Positions 48,157 through 56,383 of a stretch of DNA of 64,000 nucleotides are shown here, in pieces (the first letter of the stretch is position 1; every line of letters starts with the position of its first letter). Position numbers and translations under genes: made by a program. This stretch comes from an uncultured Actinomycetes bacterium. GTDB taxonomy: Bacteria; Actinomycetota; Acidimicrobiia; Acidimicrobiales; RAAP-2. The notes below the pieces were generated by a model. That model did no database searches and was not told the origin of the DNA. It saw only the letters and a program-made list of their open reading frames with translations. The stretch is from positions 1-64,000 of the forward strand of contig CAIQUD010000054.1 in NCBI GenBank assembly GCA_903874965.1, in the 5' to 3' direction.

Positions 48157-49823
48157 TAGCGGGTCTCCTTGAGGACGACGGGAACACTCAGGGTAGTCCC
48201 CTCTCGGACCCTGCTCGCAGCGACGCCGGCGTGATAACTCGAGCGGGTCAACGGCGAAGCCTCGACGTGCTCAAGACCCGCATCCATGCCCACAGCCTTG
48301 AGGTCATCAAATTCCTCCGGAGACCAGTAACGACTCACCGGAAGGTGTTGGGCCGTTGGTCGAAGATATTGACCAATCGTGACAATCGAGACACCAACTG
48401 CCGCCAAATCCGTCAAGGCAAGAGCGACTTCTTCTTGCGTCTCACCAAGTCCAACCATGATGCCGGACTTCGTCACGAGGCCTCGAAGCTTTGCTGCTGC
48501 TAACACCGCAAGGCTGCGCGCGTACCCCGCAGAAGGCCGAACGGCACGTTGAAGGCGTGCCACCGTTTCAACATTGTGGTTGAGCACCTCGGGATGTTCG
48601 TCAAAAATGCGGCGAAGCGAAGGGGGATCTCCCTTGCAGTCGGAAATCAACACTTCAACCGACGTCGAAGGCGATGCCTGCCTGATTGCTCGAATGGTCG
48701 CAGCGATGCCTTCAGCTCCACCATCGTCCAGGTCATCTCTTGCAACGCAGGTGACGACTGCATGAGCAAGGCCGAGTTCAATCACCGCAGTAGCAACACG
48801 GGAAGGCTCACTCGGATCGAGGGGGGCGGGCTTCGCCGTGCCAACTTGGCAGAAACCACACCGCCTTGTGCAGTCAACGCCATTCACCATGAAGGTCGCT
48901 GTTCCTTCAGACCAACACTCAGAGAGATTTGGGCAACCAGCTTCTTCACAGACGGTAATGAGTCGCCCAGCTTGGACGGCCGAACGGGTCGTGCCCACCT
49001 CGGTGCCAAGTCGGACCATCGACCGCAACCACTCTGGCTTCCGCTGTCGCACTGACAGTGCCTCACCGAGCGGAACGCCTGCTTGCGTCAGTCGCTTCAG
49101 CTGCGCCGACAAGTCGCCGCTAATTCCGCTTGCCCCCTCAACAACGGACGCCGAACGTACCTCGAGACCATTTGCGAGAGCGTTTGCCAATGCCTCACCA
49201 AGCAGCTGAGCAACATCTCGAATCGATGCTTCACTGCCGAGAGCTCGCAGCGACGTCACCGGACGTTCGAGACCGCACGGGACAATTGACCCGAATCGGG
49301 AGAGGTCGCAATCGACGTTGAGCGAAACGCCATGCATTGATCGCCGTCGGCCAGACGAATTGCGCACTGACCGGATGCCAACTGCACCAATCTTCGCCGG
49401 GTTGGGACCATCAATGCCTACCCAGATGCCTGGAAACCCCTCGAGGGAGCCAATCTCTCCGACGTCCTGTGATGACGAGAGCAGCTTGCGTATGACTGAC
49501 GCGACCGTCGCTTCAAGAAGGTGGACGTGGTTGGGAGCCGCTCCTGGGTCGTTGCCCAGATCGACGATTGGATAACAGACGACCTGGCCCGGACCGTGCC
49601 AGGTGACGTCACCTCCGCGATCAGTTTTGACGACCTGGGTGTGTTCATCAAGGACGTGACGAGGGTCACCGCTGCGACCAATCGTGATGACCTCGGGATG
49701 CTCAAGAACGAGTACGTAGGGATTCCTCGCGTGCTCGACGAGTCCGCGTTGCAGTTCGACGGCTTCCTCGTAGCCAACCCGCCCGAGGAATCGAAGTTCG
49801 AGAAGATTCGACTCAGTGGACAT
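48156..49823 (-). CDS. Single-ORF fusion: LipB octanoyltransferase (N-term) + LipA lipoyl synthase (C-term)
   Basis: LipB: 'GGDVTWHGPGQVVCYPIVDL', 'PAKIGAVGIRSVR...MHGVSLNVDCDLSRFGSIVPCGLE'; LipA: 'CEEAGCPNLSECW', 'DCTRRCGFC', 'ASPLTRSSYHAG'; no internal stop. Confidence 0.92.
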   Translation of the reverse strand: MSTESNLLELRFLGRVGYEEAVELQRGLVEHARNPYVLVLEHPEVITIGRSGDPRHVLDEHTQVVKTDRGGDVTWHGPGQVVCYPIVDLGNDPGAAPNHVHLLEATVASVIRKLLSSSQDVGEIGSLEGFPGIWVGIDGPNPAKIGAVGIRSVRNSSGRRRSMHGVSLNVDCDLSRFGSIVPCGLERPVTSLRALGSEASIRDVAQLLGEALANALANGLEVRSASVVEGASGISGDLSAQLKRLTQAGVPLGEALSVRQRKPEWLRSMVRLGTEVGTTRSAVQAGRLITVCEEAGCPNLSECWSEGTATFMVNGVDCTRRCGFCQVGTAKPAPLDPSEPSRVATAVIELGLAHAVVTCVARDDLDDGGAEGIAATIRAIRQASPSTSVEVLISDCKGDPPSLRRIFDEHPEVLNHNVETVARLQRAVRPSAGYARSLAVLAAAKLRGLVTKSGIMVGLGETQEEVALALTDLAAVGVSIVTIGQYLRPTAQHLPVSRYWSPEEFDDLKAVGMDAGLEHVEASPLTRSSYHAGVAASRVREGTTLSVPVVLKETR

Positions 49824-51231
49824 GAAGGCCGCGACCAGTAAGCGCTAGGAGAGTCTCGCCATAGGTCTCCGACAGCGAAGGATGAGGCGCCAAGAAGGTA
49901 TCGAGGTCGTTCACGTTAAGGCCGAGATTGACGGCGAGCGACGGACCGCTCAATTGCTCGGTCGCCCAAGGGCCAACGAGATGCACGCCGAGGACTCGAC
50001 CTGCTCGACCGTCTTCGTTGGTTGTGCAGATGACCTTGGCAAAGCCCTCGGACTCTCCCATGATTTGCGCTCGGCTGTTCCCACCAATCGGGTCCTTCTT
50101 GACCGTGACCGAAATGCCTCGATCTTGAGCCTGGGCCTCGGTGAGCCCAAGGTAGGCAATCTCAGGATGACAGTAGATGGCCCAAGGAATGGCGTCATAG
50201 TTAACCGGCGGCAAGGGTGTGCCAGCAAGCGAACCAACTGCCACGAGGGCCTCGGCAAATCCAACGTGTGCCAACTGCGGACGGCCGGCTACGACATCGC
50301 CAACCGCGTAGACACCCGGCAGCGACGTCCGCTGTTGGTCATCAACAATGATCGCCCCCTGGTCATCCATTTCGAGCTCTGTTGTTGGTCCAAAGAGTTC
50401 CGTCGTGAGCGGTGCCCTGCCGACCGAGACCACGACGAGATCAACATGCACCGTTGACCCGTCGCCAAGTTTCAGAATCGTTTCCCCGTTGGTGCCTCGT
50501 TCGTGACCAGCAACCATGGAATCCACGCGAACGGTAATGCCGCGCTTCGTGAAGGAGCGGGTGATCAAGCGACTGACATCAACATCGCAGCCTGCGAGAA
50601 GGCGCGGCAGTCCTTCAAAGATCGTGACCGTCGCACCAAGATCAGCAAGCAGCGACGCAAACTCACAACCAATTGCGCCACCACCAACAATGGCAACTCG
50701 AGCGGGAATCTCCTTCAGGTTGAGAAACCCATCACTATTCACAATGTGCACGTCATCAACAGGGAGTGCAGCAAGGGACCTCGGCGTGCTTCCTGGAGCC
50801 AGGATGACGGACGCTGAGGAAAGTTGGCGCGTGCCATTGGTGGACGTCACTTCGACGAAGCCCGGTCCGAGGAGCCTCCCGTGGCCTTCAATGATGGCTA
50901 CCTTGCGCGTTCGGAGCAACTTCGCGAGTCCCGTCGCGATCCCGTCAACGAGCGAGCACTTCGCCAGTTGCGTGGTCTCGAACTCAATCGAGACATCGGT
51001 CACCTTGATGCCAAATCGAGCCGCATCGCCAATGCTTCGAACGACCGACGCGGCTTCTAGAAAGTGTTTGGCCGGAATACACCCTCGGTGAAGACAGGTG
51101 CCGCCAAGGTCGGCCGCTTCGATGAGCGCAACGGACTTTCCCGCACTCGATGCCGCCAAGGCCGCCCCGTAGCCAGCAGGTCCACCGCCAATGACCACGA
51201 CGTCGAAGTTGGCGGGGGCGGTTTCAGTCAC
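49813..51231 (-). CDS. lpdA: Dihydrolipoyl dehydrogenase
   Basis: 'GGTCLHRGCIPAKHFLEAA', 'VAIVGGGAIGCEFASLLADLGATVTIFE', 'YAVGDVVAGRPQLAHVGFAEA'. Confidence 0.93.
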   Translation of the reverse strand: MTETAPANFDVVVIGGGPAGYGAALAASSAGKSVALIEAADLGGTCLHRGCIPAKHFLEAASVVRSIGDAARFGIKVTDVSIEFETTQLAKCSLVDGIATGLAKLLRTRKVAIIEGHGRLLGPGFVEVTSTNGTRQLSSASVILAPGSTPRSLAALPVDDVHIVNSDGFLNLKEIPARVAIVGGGAIGCEFASLLADLGATVTIFEGLPRLLAGCDVDVSRLITRSFTKRGITVRVDSMVAGHERGTNGETILKLGDGSTVHVDLVVVSVGRAPLTTELFGPTTELEMDDQGAIIVDDQQRTSLPGVYAVGDVVAGRPQLAHVGFAEALVAVGSLAGTPLPPVNYDAIPWAIYCHPEIAYLGLTEAQAQDRGISVTVKKDPIGGNSRAQIMGESEGFAKVICTTNEDGRAGRVLGVHLVGPWATEQLSGPSLAVNLGLNVNDLDTFLAPHPSLSETYGETLLALTGRGLHVH

Positions 51232-51240
51232 CCCACCAGC

Positions 51241-51726
51241 CTAGAGAGGCTTTGGATGTTTAGAACTCGTTCCGATTCCGCGTGCTGCTGCGGAGGTTGC
51301 CAACTCATCAACGACGTCATTCCAGCGATCGCCGGAGTGTCCTTTCACCCAACGCCATTCAATGGAGTGGCCTCCATAGAGGGCGACTTCAAAGAGCTGC
51401 TCCCAAAGGTCCCGGTTTGCCACCGGTTGCTTTTGGCTGTTCTTCCAACCGCGCCGAATCCATCCTTCGTGCCAACGATCTTGGAAGCACTTGACGACGT
51501 AGGTGGAATCAGAAACGACGGTGACTCCTGCCTTTGCTTCTGGGGTCCCAGCAAGGTGAACAAGTGCCTCAAGTGCCGCTTGGATTTCCATCCGCTGATT
51601 GGTGGTGTGCTCTGCAGCCCCACTTGCGTAGGGGCCATCTGGCACTGCCCAAGCCCAGCCTCCTCGACCCGGATTCCCAAGGCAGGAACCGTCGGTGTAG
51701 ACGATCAAACGACCTGTGTCGGTCAT
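51241..51726 (-). CDS. rnhA: Ribonuclease HI
   Basis: 'LIVYTDGSCLGNPGRGGWAW', 'TNQRMEIQAALEAL', 'VVSDSTYVVKCFQ', 'WRWVKGHSGDRWNDVVDELA'. Confidence 0.95.
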   Translation of the reverse strand: MTDTGRLIVYTDGSCLGNPGRGGWAWAVPDGPYASGAAEHTTNQRMEIQAALEALVHLAGTPEAKAGVTVVSDSTYVVKCFQDRWHEGWIRRGWKNSQKQPVANRDLWEQLFEVALYGGHSIEWRWVKGHSGDRWNDVVDELATSAAARGIGTSSKHPKPL

Positions 51727-52181
51727 GCTCGGATCGAGATCCAGGCCTGGGGGTCCTTGGTGAGGTCCGTCACCGCACCTGGAAGTTGACCGGTCGCGAT
51801 TTGTTCAAGCGTGACATGGTCGAGAACCTGTCGGAGCGCCGCCCGGGCCGCAACCCATACCTCTTGCAGGTGAACCGCAGCATCGGAGTAACTCACCTGC
51901 TCAGGGCGGTCACCTCGAACACCCGCCAGCGGACCATCGAGTGACCGCATGATTTCGGCCAACAAAATTTCTGACGATGGCCTGGCGAGTCGGTAACCAC
52001 CTGAAACCCCTCGTTGGCTTGCGACGAGTTCCGCTCGGCGTAGATCGGTCATGATCGCTCCGAGAAACCGGCTCGGAAGCTCTTGAGCTTTCGCAATTTC
52101 ATCAGTAGTGAGCGGTCGGTCTGCGGTTGCAAGAACGAGCATCGCCCGCACGCCGTATTCGACCTTTGCCGCGATCTGCAT
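51723..52181 (-). CDS. Rrf2-family transcriptional regulator (no Cys residues)
   Basis: 'KVEYGVRAMLVLATADRPLTTDEIAKAQELPSRFLGAIMTDLRRAELVASQRGVSGGYRLARP'. Confidence 0.88.
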   Translation of the reverse strand: MQIAAKVEYGVRAMLVLATADRPLTTDEIAKAQELPSRFLGAIMTDLRRAELVASQRGVSGGYRLARPSSEILLAEIMRSLDGPLAGVRGDRPEQVSYSDAAVHLQEVWVAARAALRQVLDHVTLEQIATGQLPGAVTDLTKDPQAWISIRA

Positions 52182-52262
52182 GCTTGCAGTCTGCCCTACT
52201 TCTCCATGATTCCGCCAGCATCACTAATTTCGAGTGAAACGCTCGAAAAAACCGAGCCGCAA

Positions 52263-52277
52263 ATTGTCGGCGACAAT
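52263..52277. promoter_or_regulatory. Inverted repeat ATTGTCG-G-CGACAAT upstream of thiE, in the Rrf2/thiE divergent region
   Basis: Perfect 7-1-7 dyad ending 5 nt before the thiE ATG. Confidence 0.4.
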
Positions 52278-52282
52278 GGAGC

Positions 52283-52903
52283 ATGGACTTTGCCAACCGT
52301 CGCTTGTACCTCTGCACGCCGGATCGCCCGGATCTCGCTCAATTCCTCCAGGTGGTCATCGCCGGTGGCGTCGACGTCGTGCAGCTCCGTGACAAACACG
52401 CAGATGCCGCGGTGATCCTTGATCGAGCTGCGCTGGCGTTAGAGATTTGTCGGAAGAATGGGGTCCCGTTCATTTTGAATGACCGGCCCGATCTCGCGCT
52501 CTTTCTTGACGCTGATGGTGTTCACGTGGGGCAGGACGATGCTCCCCCTTCACTATGTCGCTCAATTCTGGGACCAAACAAAGTCATTGGACTCTCAACC
52601 CATGCAGTGGGCGAACTTGACCGTGCGCTCGACGAGGACGTGACCTACCTCTCTGCAGGACCAGTTGAGGCAACACCGACCAAACCAGGTCGCGAAGCGG
52701 TCGGTCTTCACTACGTCACCGAAGCCGTCAGCCGAGCAAGCGTTCCGGTCTTTGTGACCGGTGGCGTCACGGCATCGGGAATTCCGGCACTTGCTAATGC
52801 CGGAGTCCGGCACTTTGTCGTGGTGCGTGCCCTCACTGAGGCAGAGCACCCTGGTGTGGCCGCAGAGCAATTGCGCCAGGCAATCGATCGCTACGTCAAC
52901 TAG
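52283..52903 (+). CDS. thiE: Thiamine-phosphate synthase
   Basis: 'LYLCTPDRPDLAQFLQVVIAGGVDVVQLRDKHAD', 'FILNDRPDLALFLDADGVHVGQDD', 'SAGPVEATPTKPGR'. Confidence 0.93.
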   Translation: MDFANRRLYLCTPDRPDLAQFLQVVIAGGVDVVQLRDKHADAAVILDRAALALEICRKNGVPFILNDRPDLALFLDADGVHVGQDDAPPSLCRSILGPNKVIGLSTHAVGELDRALDEDVTYLSAGPVEATPTKPGREAVGLHYVTEAVSRASVPVFVTGGVTASGIPALANAGVRHFVVVRALTEAEHPGVAAEQLRQAIDRYVN

Positions 52904-53583
52904 GAGTTCGAAGTGTCTGAGGAAGGGTTCCAGCCAGCACGCCGCGCGTGATCACCAAAGAGATTGCGCTTGTGGCTCCCCATGATGGACCCACCCTTGT
53001 CCGCCATGGCGGTCGCTCGAGCAAGTGCACGTTCCAAGACTTCGTCACCTGAAGCAGTCTCGTTGACAAGTCCGAGCGCAAGGGCCTCTTCGGCCCCATA
53101 TCTGGCTCCCGTCAGCATTGCCTGAACCAGAGATGGCCGCGGGACCTGCGCCGACATTCCGGCAAAGAGTTGCTCGGTAAACGGCATCTTGAGATCGATT
53201 TCATTCAGACACAAGTAACCGCGATCACTTCGCATCACCCGCCAATCAAACGCAAGTGACAGAATTCCTCCACCGGCAAATGCGTGACCATTGAGTGCTC
53301 CAACGCAGTAGGCAGGCAGCACCAGGAGGCGTCCGAGAAGAGCGGCTAGCTGTTCAACCGACGGGACGAGTTCTTCTGGGTGTGTTCCAAACCGGTCCAA
53401 ATCAAGACCATTTGAAAAGAACTTGTCGGATCCAGTGAGCACAAAGGCGCTCGGCTCAGGACGTGCCTCGATCTCCCCCAGGATGGCATGAAGCGCACCA
53501 AGCGAAGTTGGATTGAATCGGTTCTCGCCGCTGTTCATGCGTGCGACACCAACATTGCCTACCCACTCAAACTCCACCGTCAT
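52900..53583 (-). CDS. Enoyl-CoA hydratase/isomerase-family protein
   Basis: Crotonase-like 'KFFSNGLDLDRFGTHPEELVP', 'CVGALNGHAFAGGGILSLAFDWRVMRSDRGYLCLNEIDLKMPF'. Confidence 0.85.
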   Translation of the reverse strand: MTVEFEWVGNVGVARMNSGENRFNPTSLGALHAILGEIEARPEPSAFVLTGSDKFFSNGLDLDRFGTHPEELVPSVEQLAALLGRLLVLPAYCVGALNGHAFAGGGILSLAFDWRVMRSDRGYLCLNEIDLKMPFTEQLFAGMSAQVPRPSLVQAMLTGARYGAEEALALGLVNETASGDEVLERALARATAMADKGGSIMGSHKRNLFGDHARRAGWNPSSDTSNS

Positions 53584-53640
53584 TGCTATGCCCTCGCTTC
53601 GCTCACTTGGTTGCTGCAACCAGATCCGGCCCTACGTCAT

Positions 53641-53676
53641 GCAAGTGGCGTCGACCCGAAAGCCGACGCCACTTGC
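53641..53676 (-). terminator. 13-bp perfect stem hairpin (terminator-like) after the acyl-CoA dehydrogenase gene
   Basis: GCAAGTGGCGTCG (53641-53653) / CGACGCCACTTGC (53664-53676), 10-nt loop; no U-tract. Confidence 0.65.
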
Positions 53677-53707
53677 TGAAATTCATCATGCTCTGCAAGG
53701 AGCAGTC

Positions 53708-54823
53708 TTAGAGACCAATGCGTTGTGCAAGCTGCTCTCGGTGATAGGTGGGGTCGCCAAAGAGCAACTCAGAAGACTTGGCACGCTTGAAGTACAAGTG
53801 TGCTGGGTGCTCCCAGGTAAAGCCAATGCCACCGTGAATCTGAATGTTCTCTGCGGCGGCGTGGAAGTACGCCTCCGAGCAGTAGCTCTTGGCCAACGAG
53901 GCAACAACCGGCAACTCGTCTGAGTCATCAGCTGCCGCAAATGCTGCGTAGTACGCAGCCGACTTCGCTGACTCAACTTCGAGCAGCATGTCGGCACACT
54001 TGTGCTTGATGGCCTGGAAACTTCCAATTGGCCGACCAAACTGAATTCGGTTCTTGGCGTAGTCAACTGACGCATCGAGGCAACGCTGTGCCCCGCCGAC
54101 CTGCTCGGCGGCGAGGCCAACGGCGATGAGATCGAGCGCCTTACTCAAACCTGCGGCTGCCCCACCATCTTCGCCAATGAGGCGTGCTGGCGTGTTGGCA
54201 AATTCGAGACGTGCCTGCTTGCGGGTCTGGTCCATCGTCGGCAGTTGCGACCGGGTGAGACCCGAGGCATCTCCATCGACGGCGAAAAGACTGAGACCCT
54301 TGGATGACTTGGCGACCACCAAGATCAGGTTCGCAAGGTGCCCATCAATGACGTAATTCTTGTGCCCCGAGAGCGTCCATGCAGTTCCATCGTGCGTTGC
54401 GGTCGTGGCAACGGCATCGAGGTCGGGACGTCCATTGTCTTCGGTAATCGCAAGCGTTGCGATGGTCGAGCCATCGGCAATGCCAGGCAGGTACTCGGCC
54501 TTCGCGGCATCGTCACCGCTCGTGAGCAGGGCCTGAGCGGCCAAGACCACTGTTGAGAAGAATGGCGCACAGAGAAGGCTTGCACCCATCTCTTCGAGCA
54601 CGATTGCCGTCTCGACGAAGGTGAAACCCGCTCCACCAAACTCTTCTGGAATCGAGAGACTCTGCAAGCCAAGCTGCTCGGCCATTTGCGTCCACACGGC
54701 AGTGTCGTAGCCCTCGGAGGTTTCCATGAGGCGACGAACTTCCGTCTCTGGTGACTTCTCAGCCAAGAATCGGTTGACGGCCTTGCGCAGTTCATCTTGC
54801 TCTTCAGTGAAGACGAAGTTCAT
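53708..54823 (-). CDS. Acyl-CoA dehydrogenase
   Basis: 'MNFVFTEEQDELRKAVNRFLAEKSPE...IPEEFGGAGFTFVETAIVLEEMG...RIQFGRPIGSFQAIKHKCADM...IQIHGGIGFTWEHPAHLYFKR'. Confidence 0.92.
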   Translation of the reverse strand: MNFVFTEEQDELRKAVNRFLAEKSPETEVRRLMETSEGYDTAVWTQMAEQLGLQSLSIPEEFGGAGFTFVETAIVLEEMGASLLCAPFFSTVVLAAQALLTSGDDAAKAEYLPGIADGSTIATLAITEDNGRPDLDAVATTATHDGTAWTLSGHKNYVIDGHLANLILVVAKSSKGLSLFAVDGDASGLTRSQLPTMDQTRKQARLEFANTPARLIGEDGGAAAGLSKALDLIAVGLAAEQVGGAQRCLDASVDYAKNRIQFGRPIGSFQAIKHKCADMLLEVESAKSAAYYAAFAAADDSDELPVVASLAKSYCSEAYFHAAAENIQIHGGIGFTWEHPAHLYFKRAKSSELLFGDPTYHREQLAQRIGL

Positions 54824-54952
54824 ACGTACCCCTTGGTATTCGAACAGACGGCATCGGCTGTGGTGCCGTACCGTCGAAGGTTCTAGCAGCCTAACCCAGC
54901 GCTCGAGGCACCTCTCAAGGCCACCACGCTCCTTGCCTGCAAGACTTACCCG

Positions 54953-55567
54953 ATGGCGCTCACCCAGATCTACGCAGATGGCCGAGTCGAAGTCCAAGAA
55001 GTGGTCGTTGGACCGGTCGAGAACAATGTGTTCATCATTCGTTGCAAGAGGACCGGCGAGGGCCTCTTGATCGATGCGGCAAACGAACATGATCTCCTGT
55101 TGGATCTTTGTCGCCAATTCGGCGTGACCCAAGTGGTCGAAACCCATGGGCACTGGGATCACATCCAAGCCGTTCCTGCGATCAGAGAGGCAGGGATCTC
55201 CGTCGCGGTGACTGCGGCGGATGCCGAAATGCTGCCGTCCTATGACCTGCTTCTCGGTGACGATGAGGCAATCCATGTAGGCGATTTGACGCTGTCAACC
55301 CTCCTCACCCCTGGCCACACCCCTGGATCGGTCTGCTTTCGACTTGAAGGCACCGAGTTGCTCTTCAGCGGCGACACCCTGTTTCCAGGTGGGCCGGGCA
55401 ATACCTTTGGTGATGACGAAGCCTTCAAGACCATCCTCCAGTCCATTGACCACCGGATCTTCCAGGCCATGGCCCCAACGACGCTCGTCCTCCCGGGCCA
55501 TGGCAATTCCACCACCCTCGAGGCCGAGCGCCCTCACTTGGATGAATGGGCGGCAAGGGGCTGGTAG
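54953..55567 (+). CDS. MBL-fold metallohydrolase (glyoxalase II-like)
   Basis: 'THGHWDHIQAVPAIREAG', 'TPGHTPGSVCFRLEGTELLFSGDTLFPGGPGNT', 'LPGHGNSTT'. Confidence 0.92.
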   Translation: MALTQIYADGRVEVQEVVVGPVENNVFIIRCKRTGEGLLIDAANEHDLLLDLCRQFGVTQVVETHGHWDHIQAVPAIREAGISVAVTAADAEMLPSYDLLLGDDEAIHVGDLTLSTLLTPGHTPGSVCFRLEGTELLFSGDTLFPGGPGNTFGDDEAFKTILQSIDHRIFQAMAPTTLVLPGHGNSTTLEAERPHLDEWAARGW

Positions 55568-55621
55568 GCATCGTCAAGAATTCTCGTTGGGAATTGTTGA
55601 CTAGACCACTAGGATTTGACC

Positions 55622-56383
55622 GTGCCAAGCACTGAAACCCCTCCAATTCTTCAACTCATCGACCTTCACGCCACTGCTGGCGGAACGGAAATCCTTCACG
55701 GGGTAAATCTGGAAGTCGGCCGAGGTGAAATTCACGCCCTTCTCGGACCAAACGGAGCTGGCAAATCAACCCTTGCGGGCATCATCATGGGAAACCCGCT
55801 CTATGAAGTCACCAGCGGGACGATCCTGCTCGACGGTGAGGACATTGCGAGTTGGACGCCTGATATTCGTGCCAAGGCCGGAATCTTCCTTGCCTTCCAG
55901 TACCCGGAAGCAATTCCAGGCGTCTCGGTTGTGCAGTTCCTTCGACAAGCAATGGCCGCTCGGACTGGCGTCGAAGACCTTTCGGTCCTCGAGGTTCGCT
56001 TTGCCATGAATGACTGGATGGAGAAGTTGGGGATGGACCGCTCCTTTGCCGAGCGTCATCTCAACGACGGATTCTCTGGAGGAGAAAAGAAGCGGAACGA
56101 AATTCTGCAGATGGCCCTCTTGGAGCCTCGCTTTGCCGTCCTTGATGAAACCGACTCGGGACTTGATATTGATGCGCTGCGAATTGTCGCTCGAGGGGTC
56201 AGAACGGTTCGCGAAGATCACCAAGAACTTGGTTGCCTCGTCATTACCCACTATCAAAAGTTGATTGATGAGTTGCAGCCCACCCATGTGCACCTCCTCG
56301 TTGACGGAAGAATCGTCGAGGAAGGCGATATGGCACTCGCCGAGAGCATCGCCAGTGGTGGGTATGAGCGGTGGAAGGCGTGA
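55622..56383 (+). CDS. sufC: Fe-S cluster assembly ATPase SufC (paralog linked to sufS/sufU)
   Basis: 'GEIHALLGPNGAGKSTLAGIIMGNPLYEVTSGTILLDGEDI', 'FSGGEKKRNEILQMALLEPRFAVLDETDSGLDIDALR'. Confidence 0.93.
   Translation: MPSTETPPILQLIDLHATAGGTEILHGVNLEVGRGEIHALLGPNGAGKSTLAGIIMGNPLYEVTSGTILLDGEDIASWTPDIRAKAGIFLAFQYPEAIPGVSVVQFLRQAMAARTGVEDLSVLEVRFAMNDWMEKLGMDRSFAERHLNDGFSGGEKKRNEILQMALLEPRFAVLDETDSGLDIDALRIVARGVRTVREDHQELGCLVITHYQKLIDELQPTHVHLLVDGRIVEEGDMALAESIASGGYERWKA

Noticed and set aside
53708-55276. 522-aa extended acyl-CoA dehydrogenase ORF
   Set aside because: N-terminal extension runs antisense through the MBL hydrolase; the natural start is ATG 54823 (MNFVFTEEQDELRK)
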